This document shows, piece by piece, positions 35,121 through 43,972 of a stretch of 64,000 nt of DNA (position 1 is the stretch's first letter; each line of letters starts with the position of its first letter). The notes under the pieces are model-generated. The model had not been told where the DNA came from, made no database searches, and worked only from the letters and a program-made list of their open reading frames with translations. Origin of the DNA: Actinoplanes subtropicus (lineage in GTDB: Bacteria; Actinomycetota; Actinomycetes; Mycobacteriales; Micromonosporaceae); the NCBI RefSeq assembly GCF_000721705.1, contig NZ_JOJL01000020.1, positions 62,001 through 126,000 on the forward strand. The letters are read 5' to 3'. Position numbers and translations under genes: made by a program.

Positions 35121-36131
35121 TCAGCGGACGTTCTCGGCCTGCCGGCCCAGCCGGACCAGCGCGCTCAGCCGTTCCCAGCGGTCGACGAGGACGGCCGCCA
35201 GGGCGAACACCGCCGGTGGAGTGGCCAGCAGGACGGCCCACTGGACCGGCTGCAGCAGGATCGGCGAGGGGAACCGCTGGCTGGAATACATGAATCCGGC
35301 GAACCCGTAGCTGACCATCGCGGCGATGCCGGCCACCGGGGCGGTCAGCGCCAGGATCCGCCGGCGGACCGGGCCGCCCTGCCGCCACCACGCCCACCCG
35401 GCGAGCGCGGCGGCGATCAGGTAGAACGGCACGCCGAGCCGGACCTGGGGCCGGCCCTCGACGATCAGCGCGAGGTGGCTGGAGTATCCATAGAGCCGGT
35501 CGTCGACGACCCGGCCGCCGAACGCGACCACCAGCGCCGCGGCGAACCACCACCGGCCGCGCGGCGCGGTGACCGGCGGGCCGCCGACCAGCCACGCCGA
35601 GGCCACCGCGACCAGCAGGGCCACCGTCACCAGCCAGCTCGATTGCAGAACCTGGCTCGGCGAATGGTCGTACCACCGGGCGACGTGGACCACCTCGACG
35701 ACCGCGCCGGCCATCGCGACGCCGGTGGCGACCCGGCGCAGGCCGGCGAGGGCCACGGCGACCACGATCGCCCACACGGCCGGCCGGGCGACGTCCAGCG
35801 CGTCCGCGCCGCCGGCGAGAAACGGGGCCAGGCGCAGGGGCAGCCGGTGGAGCCCGACGCCGAGCAGGAACAACGCCCCGGCAAGCTGCACCACGGATGC
35901 CGCCCGTCGCCACGCCTCGGCGCCGAGGACGCCGCCCCACCCACGAAGGCGCACGACCAGCGCGTTGACCAGCAGATCGGCGCCGTCCCGAAGATCCGGC
36001 CTGCGCTTGCCCGGCTCAGCCGCGGCCAGCAGCACGGCCACCATCTCCTCCTCGTACTCCCGCCGGTGCCGCCGCGGATAGGCGGTCATCAGGCGCCGAT
36101 AACGGCGCTCCAACTCGTCATGCGCAGTCAT
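35121..36131 (-). CDS. PadR-associated multispanning membrane protein
   Basis: 336 residues from ATG 36131 (an ATG at 36152 is in frame). The N-terminal ELERRYRRLMTAYPRRHRRE followed by YEEEMVAVLLAAA is a helical segment common to membrane proteins paired with PadR regulators in actinobacteria; it is followed by about eight hydrophobic helices. Function unknown. It starts close behind the PadR gene and should be transcribed with it. Confidence 0.75.
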   Translation of the reverse strand: MTAHDELERRYRRLMTAYPRRHRREYEEEMVAVLLAAAEPGKRRPDLRDGADLLVNALVVRLRGWGGVLGAEAWRRAASVVQLAGALFLLGVGLHRLPLRLAPFLAGGADALDVARPAVWAIVVAVALAGLRRVATGVAMAGAVVEVVHVARWYDHSPSQVLQSSWLVTVALLVAVASAWLVGGPPVTAPRGRWWFAAALVVAFGGRVVDDRLYGYSSHLALIVEGRPQVRLGVPFYLIAAALAGWAWWRQGGPVRRRILALTAPVAGIAAMVSYGFAGFMYSSQRFPSPILLQPVQWAVLLATPPAVFALAAVLVDRWERLSALVRLGRQAENVR

Positions 36132-36161
36132 CGACTGTGCGTCTCCCGTCATCTCGGTATC

Positions 36162-36509
36162 TCAGGCCGGCGCGTCGCCGAGCCGGGAACGCCGCTCCCG
36201 CAGCCGGCGGTCGGCGATGGTCGCCTGATGGCGCAGCCGGGCACTCTCGTCGGCCAGCCGCCGGTCACCGAGCGCGGTGAGCCGGTAATACCGCCGCAGC
36301 CGGGAGTTGACGACCTCTTCGCGGTCGACCTCGATGAGCCCGTCGTTCCGCAGCCGGTCGAGGACGGCGTAGAGCGTGCCCGCCCGCAGGGTGACGCGCC
36401 CGTCGGTGATGCGCCGGACATCCTCGATGACGGCGTAGCCGTGCTGCGGCTCGGCCGCGAGGGCGGTGAGCACCAGGAACGTGGGCTCCCGCATGGTCGC
36501 GTCAGTCAT
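36162..36509 (-). CDS. PadR family transcriptional regulator
   Basis: 115 residues from ATG 36509 (an ATG at 36518 adds three residues). Typical PadR winged helix: REPTFLVLTALAAEPQHGYA, LRAGTLYAVLDRLRNDGLIE and RRYYRLTALGDRRL. The short C-terminal dimerisation helix follows. A TATATACC dyad covers its start region. It likely represses itself and the following membrane-protein gene. Confidence 0.92.
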   Translation of the reverse strand: MTDATMREPTFLVLTALAAEPQHGYAVIEDVRRITDGRVTLRAGTLYAVLDRLRNDGLIEVDREEVVNSRLRRYYRLTALGDRRLADESARLRHQATIADRRLRERRSRLGDAPA

Positions 36510-36518
36510 GGCCGCCAC

Positions 36519-36541
36519 TATATACCGACGACGGGTATATA
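36519..36541. promoter_or_regulatory. PadR operator
   Basis: TATATACC and GGTATATA, perfect 8-bp arms with a 7-bp centre, 10 bp upstream of the PadR start. Such TATA-rich dyads are typical of self-repressing PadR proteins. Confidence 0.65.
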
Positions 36542-36564
36542 CGCTGACGCGACGCTAGGGGTAA

Positions 36565-36588
36565 ACAGCAGTGCTGTATTATCGGCGG
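36565..36588 (+). promoter_or_regulatory. MarR operator inside a leaderless promoter
   Basis: ACAGCA-G-TGCTGT (36565-36577) is a perfect 13-bp dyad. A TATTAT -10 box follows at 36577-36582, six bases before ATG 36589, with no ribosome site. The dyad would lie between the -35 and -10 regions of a leaderless transcript, a good place for autorepression. Confidence 0.55.
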
Positions 36589-37008
36589 ATGGGTACGGAG
36601 GACCTCGCCGAGGAGTTGCGGGCCGCGATCGGCCGGTTCGTGCGGGCGACCCGGGCCCACGCCGACGGCCTGCCGCCAGCCCGCGCCCAGGCGATGGGTC
36701 ACCTCAGCCGGGAGGGGCCGCAGACCATCGCCTGCCTGGCCGGCCGGCACGGGGTCCGGCACCAGAGCATGAGCCGGGTCGTCGGCGAGCTCGAGTCGCT
36801 CGGCTACGTGACCCGCGCCGCCAACCCGGACGACGCCCGCGGCTTCGTGATCGCCCTGACCCCGGCCGGCGAGGCGGCGCTCGAGGCCGACCGCGCCGCC
36901 CGCCGGGCCTGGGTGGCGACCGCCATCGAGACCCGGCTGACCCCGGCCGAGCGGGCGATCCTGCTGGCCGTCCCCGCCCTGCTGGACCGTCTGGCCGCCG
37001 ACGACTGA
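36589..37008 (+). CDS. MarR family transcriptional regulator
   Basis: 139 residues from ATG 36589 (MGTEDLAEELRAAIGRFVRA). Winged-helix parts: RAQAMGHLSREGPQTIACLA, HGVRHQSMSRVVGELESLGY, and the wing DDARGFVIALTPAGEAAL. The length is typical. Convergent with the MBL-fold gene, whose promoter carries a related ACAG-N5-CTGT dyad; the two may form a small regulon. Confidence 0.88.
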   Translation: MGTEDLAEELRAAIGRFVRATRAHADGLPPARAQAMGHLSREGPQTIACLAGRHGVRHQSMSRVVGELESLGYVTRAANPDDARGFVIALTPAGEAALEADRAARRAWVATAIETRLTPAERAILLAVPALLDRLAADD

Positions 37009-37009
37009 G

Positions 37010-37651
37010 TCAGAGGTCCAGCGTGGTGCCCGGGGCCGGCTGCTCGATCGGAAGACCGGTCAGGCCGTCCTTGCCGAGGATCCGGGCCACCGACGCCTGA
37101 CCGATCTCGCTCAGCATCACCTCGTGGATCTGCACCACCCGCGCCGGCCGCACCGCGCGCACGAAGTCGGCCGCCTCGCCGAACTTCGTCCACGGCCCGC
37201 TGGTCGGCAGCAGCAGCGTCTGGACCGGCACGTCCGGCACGAAATACGCGTCGCCGGGGTGGTAGAGCGCGCCGTCGATCACGAACCCGACGTTCTCCAC
37301 CTGCGGGATGTCCTGGTGGATCCGCGCGTGCGTGCCGCCGACCGCCAGGATCTCGAAACCCGCGATCTCGAGCCGCTCCCCGGGCGTCACCGCGGTCACC
37401 CGTCCGCCGCGGTCACCGAGCGTTTGCCGTACGCCCGGCGGCGCCCACACCCGCAACCCGGCCCGCTCCCGCAGGGCCGCCCCCAGCATCTCTTCGTCGA
37501 CGTGGTCGAAGTGCTCGTGCGTGATCAGCACGGCATCGGCCCCGGCCACCGCCTCGCGCGCGTCGGGCGTGAACACCCCGGGGTCGATCACGATCGTCCG
37601 GCCACCCTTGGCGAGCGCGACACAGGCATGCGCATACTTGGTAAGTTCCAC
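37010..37651 (-). CDS. MBL-fold metal-dependent hydrolase (UlaG-like)
   Basis: 213 residues from GTG 37651 (VELTKYAHACVALAKGG). Zinc-ligand motif THEHFDHVD (HxHxDH form), then GGTHARIH, and VIDGALYHPGDAYF with the bridging aspartate. The small size and single-domain form fit the UlaG/YcbL-type lactonase or phosphodiesterase-like branch. Substrate unknown. The promoter region holds ACAG-N5-CTGT at 37650-37662, immediately at the start codon. Confidence 0.85.
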   Translation of the reverse strand: MELTKYAHACVALAKGGRTIVIDPGVFTPDAREAVAGADAVLITHEHFDHVDEEMLGAALRERAGLRVWAPPGVRQTLGDRGGRVTAVTPGERLEIAGFEILAVGGTHARIHQDIPQVENVGFVIDGALYHPGDAYFVPDVPVQTLLLPTSGPWTKFGEAADFVRAVRPARVVQIHEVMLSEIGQASVARILGKDGLTGLPIEQPAPGTTLDL

Positions 37652-37662
37652 AGCACCACTGT
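37650..37662. promoter_or_regulatory. Second ACAG-N5-CTGT dyad
   Basis: ACAGCACCACTGT overlaps the start codon of the MBL-fold gene. It shares both arms and the spacing of the dyad in the MarR promoter at 36565-36577. On position it could regulate the MBL gene and the divergent DUF402 gene. Confidence 0.4.
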
Positions 37663-37694
37663 ACAACTTGCCCCCGACCGCTACGGTCCGCGGC

Positions 37695-38341
37695 ATGTCT
37701 TTCGTCCCGGTCAGGTGGTCCTGCAGCGGTACTTCCGGGGCGACCGGTGCACGTTCGTCCGGCCGATGCGGGTGGTCCGTGATGATCAGGACGGGCTGCT
37801 GCTCTGGCTCACGGCCGGCAGCGAGTTCGCGGCCCTGGTCGATGCGGACGGCAGGACCAGCCACGACCTCCCGCTCGACGAGTTGAACGAGCCGCGACTG
37901 ACCAGGCAGCGGTGGCGCGACTACGACGTGCTGGAGTGGATGCCGGCCGGTGCCGCGTACTCGATCTGGTGGATGTTCGCGGACGCCTTCGCCGGGTGGT
38001 ACGTGAATCTGGAGTCGCCCTACGAGCGGCACCCCGAGGGTGTGGACAGCGTCGATCTGGTGCTGGACATCCGGGTCGAGCCGGGCCGCGCCTGGAACTG
38101 GAAGGACGAGGACGAGTTCGCCGCCCGCACCGGCAGGCCGGGCTACTTCGACGCCGTCGAGGCCGAGGCGATCCGCGCCGAAGGAAACCGGCTGGCCAAG
38201 CTCGTCGAGGGCGGCGAGTTCCCGTTCGACGGCACCCACACCGACTTTCGGCCGGACCCCGGTTGGGGCCCGCTCACGCTGCCGACCGGCTGGGATCGGG
38301 AACATCGCGGACAGAGCGCGGGGCCCCGGCGCGGCGAGTAG
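37695..38341 (+). CDS. DUF402 domain protein (start region possibly frameshifted)
   Basis: The conserved part is in the frame ending at 38341: FRPGQVVLQRYFRG, WLTAGSEFAAL, AYSIWWMFADAFAGWYVNLE, DLVLDIRVEPGRAW and WKDEDEFAAR. This is the DUF402 (FomD-like/YgaC) fold, whose characterised members hydrolyse nucleoside diphosphates. No start codon lies in frame just before FRPG. ATG 37695, preceded at leaderless spacing by TACGGT (37682-37687), begins MSF in another frame, and one extra C after TTC would give MSFRPGQVV, the expected N-terminus. Alternatives are GTG 37715 (too short) or ATG 37629. Confidence 0.7.
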
Positions 38342-38382
38342 CCGGCCGAGGCCCCGCTGACGGTCAGTGGGTCGGATGAGGG

Positions 38383-40164
38383 TCAGTGGGTCGGGTGGAC
38401 GACGCCGGCCGCGCCGCCGCCGCGGCGGACCGGTTCGGCTGAGGCGATGAGGCCGCCGTGGGCGGTGAACTCCATGGCCGTGGCGGCACCCAGCTCGGCC
38501 ATGTCCGGGCCGAACGAGTGGCCCAGCGCGGTGAGCGCCGGCCCGTACTGCGTGTGGAACGCCGGCTCCGCCTGGATTCCGGCTGTGTTGCGCTGGGACG
38601 CTCGCGGGGCCGCCAGCGCGGCCGGCAGCGGCATGCCCAGCACCAGCCGGTTGACCAGGATCTGCAGAACCGTCGTGATGATCGACGCGCCGCCGGGCGA
38701 GCCGAGGGCCAGGAACGGCTTGCCGCCCTTGAGCACGATCGTCGGCGCCATCGAGCTGCGCGGCCGCTTGCCCGGGCCGGGCAGGTTCGGGTCCGGCGCC
38801 GTGCCCTGGGTGGGCGCGAAGTTGAAGTCGGTCAGCTCGTTGTTGAGCATGAAGCCGCGCCCCGGCACGACCATCCCGTTCCCGCCGAACTGCTCGAGCG
38901 TGAACGTCCACTCGACCACGTTCCCCCACCGGTCGCTCACCGTGATGTTGGTGGTGCTCAGCCCGTTGTCGGGGGTGAGCGTCGCGGCGGCCGGGGTGCA
39001 GCCGGACGCGTTGATGTCGCCGGGCGCGACCGGCTTCACCATCGCCGCGGCGGGGTTGATCTTGCAAGCCCGCTGGGCGCCCCAGCGGTCCGAAACCAAC
39101 TTCTGCAAAACCTCGGGCGGGGTGTACGCGCCGACATAGCGCCCGCGATCGGCGAACGCCAGCGCCGACGCCTCGAGGTAGGTATGCAGCACCTGCGTCA
39201 CGTCGGCGGGCGACGGGTTCGCCGTCTCGAGAATGTTGAGCGCCTCGCTGACCGCCGTGCCCCCGCTGGACGGCGTGGACATCCCGTACACCCGCAGACC
39301 ACGGAAGTCCGAGACGGTCGGGCTCGGTTGCCGCACCCGGTAGGCGGCCAGATCATCCATGGTCAGGACGCCGGGCCGGATCGGGTACGGCCAGGTGCCG
39401 ACCGGGTTCGACGAGACCGGCGGGTGCTGGACGGTCTTGATCAGGTCCGCGCCGATCGGGCCGTGGTAGAACGAGCCGATCCCCTGCGCGGCGATCTGCC
39501 GGTACGTGCGGGCCAGGTCCGGGTTGCGCTGGGTGGTGCCGATCGCGGGCGGCTGACCGCCGGGCAGATAGAGCGCCTTGGTCGAGTCGAACTGCCCGAA
39601 CGCGGCCGCGTTGTCGCTGACTTGCTGGCGGAACTGCGCGTCGACGGTGAAGCCGCGGTCGGCCACGGCCGCCGCCGGGCGCAGCAGGCTGGCGAGCGAG
39701 CGGGTGCCCCACTGCCGCAGCGCGGTGTCCCAGGTGGCGAGCGCCCCGGGCACGCCGGTGGAGAGGCCGCTGACCCGGGCCTCCTGGAAGTCGTAGGGCT
39801 GGCCGTCGACCGGGTCGATGAAGTAGGTCGGCGTCATCGTGGCCGGGCCGGCCTCGCGACCGTCGATGGTGGACACCCGGTGCCGCTTGGCGTCGTAGTA
39901 GACGAGGAAGCCGCCGCTGGCCGGGCCGGCCACGAACGGTTCGGTCACGCCGAGGGTGACCGCGGCGGCCACGGCGGCGTCGATCGCGTTGCCCCCGTGG
40001 CGCAGCACATCGAGCCCCGCCCCGGTGGCGGTCGCGTCGACGGTGGCGATCCCGCCGCCGTACCCGTAGGCGGTCGGGCCGAGGACCTGGGTGGAAGCGG
40101 ACGCAGGGGCCGCGATCAATGTCGAGGACAGGGTTGCTGCTGCAAGAACCGGCAAGATCCGCAT
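38383..40164 (-). CDS. ggt: Gamma-glutamyltransferase
   Basis: 593 residues; ATG 40164 after GGAGGA. A signal peptide (VLAAATLSSTLIAAPASA) directs export. Family blocks: DVLRHGGNAIDAAVAAAV, GPASGGFLVYYD, autocleavage site and nucleophile Thr in NGLSTTNITVSDRWG, GRGFMLNNELTDF, and KRPRSSMAPTIV, SPGGASIITTVLQ. The proenzyme should cleave itself into large and small subunits and act outside the cell on gamma-glutamyl compounds. In actinobacteria it may act on ergothioneine or glutathione from outside, as mycothiol lacks a gamma-glutamyl bond. It ends a minus-strand run of closely spaced genes. Confidence 0.93.
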   Translation of the reverse strand: MRILPVLAAATLSSTLIAAPASASTQVLGPTAYGYGGGIATVDATATGAGLDVLRHGGNAIDAAVAAAVTLGVTEPFVAGPASGGFLVYYDAKRHRVSTIDGREAGPATMTPTYFIDPVDGQPYDFQEARVSGLSTGVPGALATWDTALRQWGTRSLASLLRPAAAVADRGFTVDAQFRQQVSDNAAAFGQFDSTKALYLPGGQPPAIGTTQRNPDLARTYRQIAAQGIGSFYHGPIGADLIKTVQHPPVSSNPVGTWPYPIRPGVLTMDDLAAYRVRQPSPTVSDFRGLRVYGMSTPSSGGTAVSEALNILETANPSPADVTQVLHTYLEASALAFADRGRYVGAYTPPEVLQKLVSDRWGAQRACKINPAAAMVKPVAPGDINASGCTPAAATLTPDNGLSTTNITVSDRWGNVVEWTFTLEQFGGNGMVVPGRGFMLNNELTDFNFAPTQGTAPDPNLPGPGKRPRSSMAPTIVLKGGKPFLALGSPGGASIITTVLQILVNRLVLGMPLPAALAAPRASQRNTAGIQAEPAFHTQYGPALTALGHSFGPDMAELGAATAMEFTAHGGLIASAEPVRRGGGAAGVVHPTH

Positions 40165-40194
40165 CGATCCTCCGAAGTGGGCAGAGGTAGCTGT

Positions 40195-42126
40195 CTATTC
40201 CTGCCTACCAGAAGTCGCGGCCCACGTCTCGAACATGGCGGCATAACGACCCCCGGCCCGAACCAGGTCGGCGTGCGAGCCGGACTCGACGATGCCGTGG
40301 TCGTCGACCACGATGATCCGGTCGGCGCGCATCGCCGTGGAGAGCCGGTGCGCCACCAGGATCGCGGTCCGCCCCTCCAGCAGCGCGTCGAGCGCCGCCT
40401 CCACGCGCAGTTCGGAGCGCAGGTCGAGGCTCGAGGTCGCCTCGTCGAGCACAACGACCCGCGGCTCGGCCAGAAACGCCCGGGCCAGCGCCAGCAACTG
40501 CCGCTCGCCGGAGGAGACCGACTGGCCGCGCTCGTGCAGCGGGGTATCAAGTCCTTCCGGCGCCCGCTCGACCAGGTCCCGCAGCCCGACCGCGTCGACC
40601 GCCGCCCACACCTCCTCGTCGTTGGCCGATGGCCGGGCAAACGCGATGTTGTCCCGCAGCGTCCCGGCGAAGAGGAACGGCTCCTGCGGCACCACCCCGA
40701 TCTGGGTGCGCAGCGAGGCGAGCGTGACATCCCGCAGGTCATGCCCGTCGATCCGGATATGTCCGGAATCGGGATCGTAGAACCGGGTCACCAGCTTCGC
40801 CAGCGTCGACTTGCCAGCCCCCGTGGGCCCGACGCAGGCGACCGTCTCCCCGGGCGCGATCCGCAGGGATAGATGCGATAAAACCGGACGAGAAGGCAAA
40901 TATCCGAAAGTGACGTCGTCGAACTCGATCTCGCCCACCACCGGCGGCAACACCGAAGCCGAGGCCGACTGCACCACCGACGGCGACGTCCGCAGCAGGG
41001 ACCGGATCTTCCCGATCGCCGCCTTCGCCTGCTGATACTGGGTATAGAGCTGGACCAACTGCTGCACCGGCTGGAAGAACGCGTTGATGTAGAGCACGAA
41101 CGCCGTCAACTCGCCGATCGTCAGCGTCCCCCGCAGCACCATCCGCCCGCCGACCAGGAGCATGATCGCCATCGCGACCAGCCCGATCACCGACGTCCCC
41201 GGCCCGTAGATCGCGTTGATCCGCCCGGTCCAGTCGTTGGCGTCCCGGTACGCGCCGACCACCGACCGGTGCGCGACCACGTTCCGGTCCTGCCGGTTGT
41301 GCGCGGTGACCACCCGCACCCCGTTCAGGCTCTCGGCCAGATCCGCGAACATCGCCGCGATGGTGTCCCGCTGGCGGTTGTAGCCCCGGTCCGCCGCGTA
41401 CCGGAACCACAACGACGCGGCCGTGAGCGGCGGCACCACCAGCACCAGGGTCAGGATCGCCAGCAGCACGTCGTAGTGGAAGAGGATCGCGGTGACCACG
41501 ACCATGGTCAGCGCCTGGATCAGGAACTGGGCGAACCCGTCCTGCAGCAGGTTCTGCAACGACTCCACATCGGAGGTCATCCGGGTCATCGTGACCCCGG
41601 CCTTCTCCTTGGTGTAGTAGTCCAGGGACATCCGCTGCAGGTGCGCGAAGACGCGGATCCGCAGGTCCCGGGTGGCCGAGGCGGCCAGCACGCCGGTCTT
41701 GCGCATCCGGATCGCGGTGGCGACCCCGGTGAGCAGCACGGCGGCCACGAAGCAGATCGTGGCGATCACCAGCACCCGCAGGTCACGCTTGGCGATCCCC
41801 TGATCAATACCGACCTGCACCAGGTACGGGCCGGCCTGCAGCAACAGCGTCTCGACCAGGATGGCCAGCGACGCCGCGAGCAGCAGCCCGGGCCGCCCGA
41901 TCAGCAGCCGGCTCAGCGAGATCTTCGCGCCGGAGTCGGCCACCGGGTCGAACGGGACGCCCGGGTCGCCGTGGTCGGGCTCCCGGGACTCCAGCTTCGC
42001 CACGCCGGCGGCCAGGTCGGACGGGATGCCGGCGAACGGCAGCCCGCTGCCCTTCCGCCCGGCCGCGCCCACGGTCGGCCGCCCGCCCACGTTGAACCCG
42101 CCGAAGCCCCCGCCGAACATGCTCAT
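40195..42126 (-). CDS. ABC exporter, transmembrane-ATPase subunit B of a heterodimer
   Basis: 643 residues, ATG 42126 with AAGGTGGG upstream. Gly-rich N-terminal tail, six transmembrane helices (about 85-370), then the ATPase: Walker A GPTGAGKST, Walker B VVVLDEATSSLD with the catalytic Glu. The signature is degenerate (VSSGERQ instead of LSGGQ). It pairs with the upstream gene, which has the opposite defects. Such TM287/288-like exporters have one consensus and one degenerate ATP site. The substrate is likely a drug, lipid or peptide. It is 85 bp behind the partner gene and 30 bp before ggt. Confidence 0.92.
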   Translation of the reverse strand: MSMFGGGFGGFNVGGRPTVGAAGRKGSGLPFAGIPSDLAAGVAKLESREPDHGDPGVPFDPVADSGAKISLSRLLIGRPGLLLAASLAILVETLLLQAGPYLVQVGIDQGIAKRDLRVLVIATICFVAAVLLTGVATAIRMRKTGVLAASATRDLRIRVFAHLQRMSLDYYTKEKAGVTMTRMTSDVESLQNLLQDGFAQFLIQALTMVVVTAILFHYDVLLAILTLVLVVPPLTAASLWFRYAADRGYNRQRDTIAAMFADLAESLNGVRVVTAHNRQDRNVVAHRSVVGAYRDANDWTGRINAIYGPGTSVIGLVAMAIMLLVGGRMVLRGTLTIGELTAFVLYINAFFQPVQQLVQLYTQYQQAKAAIGKIRSLLRTSPSVVQSASASVLPPVVGEIEFDDVTFGYLPSRPVLSHLSLRIAPGETVACVGPTGAGKSTLAKLVTRFYDPDSGHIRIDGHDLRDVTLASLRTQIGVVPQEPFLFAGTLRDNIAFARPSANDEEVWAAVDAVGLRDLVERAPEGLDTPLHERGQSVSSGERQLLALARAFLAEPRVVVLDEATSSLDLRSELRVEAALDALLEGRTAILVAHRLSTAMRADRIIVVDDHGIVESGSHADLVRAGGRYAAMFETWAATSGRQE

Positions 42127-42211
42127 GCTGTGCCCACCTTTGGCATGCCCTTCTGGCCCTCGCCTTCGACGCCGTCCGCACGTCCCGCCGGCTGCCGCTC
42201 GGTGCAGGCGG

Positions 42212-43972
42212 TCACGCCGAGACCTCCTGAGCCGCGAGCACTTCCGCGTAGCGCGGCTCGTTGGCCAGCAGCGACTCGTGCGTGCCGTCGGCGATCACCC
42301 GGCCGTTTTCCATCAACACGACCCGGTCGGCGAGGCTGATCGTGGACAGGCGATGCGCCACGATCAGCGTGGTCCGCCCGCGCATGCGCTCCTTGAGCGA
42401 GCCGTGGATCCGCTGCTCGACCCCGACGTCGATGGCGCTGGTCGCGTCGTCGAGCACGAGCACCGGCGGGTCGACCAGCAGCGCGCGGGCGATCGCGATC
42501 CGCTGTCGCTGCCCGCCGGAGAGCGTGTAGCCGCGCTCCCCCACCACCGTCTCGTAGCCCTCCGGCAGTTCCCGGATGAACTCGTCGGCGCCCGCCGCCA
42601 CGGCCGCCTCGATCACCTCGCGGCGGGTGGCGTCCGGCCGCCCGTACGCGATGTTGTCGTGGATCGAGAGCGAGAACAGGAACGGCTCGTCCGGCACGAT
42701 GCCGACCTGCTCGCGCAGCGCGGTCAGCTTGATCCGGCGGACGTCGACGCCGTCGATCGTGACGCTCCCCGAGGTCACGTCGTAGAACCGGGCGGCGAGC
42801 CGGCCGAGCGTGGACTTGCCCGATCCGGTGCCGCCGACCACCGCCACCGTCTCGCCGGCCCGCAGGGTCACACTCAACTGATCAAGAGCCAAGGTCCCAT
42901 TGGGGTACGCGAAGGTGACGTCGACAAACGCGAGATCCCCGCGCAGCGGGCGCTCGACCGGCTCCGGGTCGTCGAGGATCTCGCTGGGCGTGTCCAGGAT
43001 CTCGTAGATCCGCCGGGCCGACGCGGAGGCCCGCTGACCCATCATGATCATCATGCCGAGCAGCCGGAACGGCGGCTGGAGCATCAGCACGTACGAGTTG
43101 AAGGCGACGATCGTGCCCACTGTGGTGTGCCCGTTGATCACCATCAACCCGCCGATGAGCAGCACGAGCGCGAGCCCGAGCCGGGGCAGGTTGTCCAGCA
43201 GCGGGTTCCACCGGCTGCGGATCCTCGCGTCCTGCCGGTAGGCCCAGCGGATCCGGTCGGCGCTCTCGGCCAGCGAGCGCAGCTGCCGCCCCTCCGCCGC
43301 GAAGGCCTTCACGATGCGTACACCCTGAATGTTTTCGTCCACGACGGTGGCCAGCTGGGCCAGCCTCGCCTGGATCATCCAGGAGACCGGAAAGATCGCC
43401 TTGCGCATGCTGACGCCGAGCACCCCGATGATCGGCATGGTCACCATGGCGACGATCGCGAGCGGCACGTTGATCGAGAGCATCAGCACGAAGGCGACCA
43501 CCGCGATCAGGCACTGCACCAGGATCGACGGGCCGAAGGACAGGTACATCTGCACCGCCCGGATGTCCGAGCCGGAGCGGGACATCAGCTCGCCGCTCTG
43601 CACCCGGTCGTAGAACCCGAACGGCATGCGGACGAGGTGCGCGTACACGATGTTGCGCAGGTCGTACTCCATCTCGTACGCCGTGCGCAGCAGATAGAGC
43701 CGGGCCAGATAGTTGATCAGACCCTGCAGCAGCGCGAGCCCGACGATCGCCAGCACGTAGGTGGAGAGCCGGCCGGTGCGGGCGACGATCGCGTCGTCGA
43801 TCCCGATGCGGACCAGGTTGGGGATCTGGACCTGCACCACCAGGCCGATGAAGGACAGCAGCAACGAGGTGATCAGCAGCCCGCGATGGGCCTTGACGAG
43901 CGGCAGCGCGCGACGCAACCAACTCTTACGGACATCGGGATCGATGGACGCCTTGGGCGCGCGTCGGATCAA
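42212..43972 (-). CDS. ABC exporter, transmembrane-ATPase subunit A of a heterodimer
   Basis: 586 residues; TTG start at 43972 with GGGAGG 7 nt upstream. Six transmembrane helices then ATPase: Walker A GGTGSGKST, canonical signature TLSGGQRQRIAIA, and Walker B VLVLDDATSAID in which Asp replaces the catalytic Glu. With subunit B, the consensus ATP site is built from this LSGGQ and the other subunit's Walker motifs; the second site is degenerate. The gene start overlaps the tail of the frameshifted MFS gene by 47 bp. Confidence 0.92.
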   Translation of the reverse strand: MIRRAPKASIDPDVRKSWLRRALPLVKAHRGLLITSLLLSFIGLVVQVQIPNLVRIGIDDAIVARTGRLSTYVLAIVGLALLQGLINYLARLYLLRTAYEMEYDLRNIVYAHLVRMPFGFYDRVQSGELMSRSGSDIRAVQMYLSFGPSILVQCLIAVVAFVLMLSINVPLAIVAMVTMPIIGVLGVSMRKAIFPVSWMIQARLAQLATVVDENIQGVRIVKAFAAEGRQLRSLAESADRIRWAYRQDARIRSRWNPLLDNLPRLGLALVLLIGGLMVINGHTTVGTIVAFNSYVLMLQPPFRLLGMMIMMGQRASASARRIYEILDTPSEILDDPEPVERPLRGDLAFVDVTFAYPNGTLALDQLSVTLRAGETVAVVGGTGSGKSTLGRLAARFYDVTSGSVTIDGVDVRRIKLTALREQVGIVPDEPFLFSLSIHDNIAYGRPDATRREVIEAAVAAGADEFIRELPEGYETVVGERGYTLSGGQRQRIAIARALLVDPPVLVLDDATSAIDVGVEQRIHGSLKERMRGRTTLIVAHRLSTISLADRVVLMENGRVIADGTHESLLANEPRYAEVLAAQEVSA

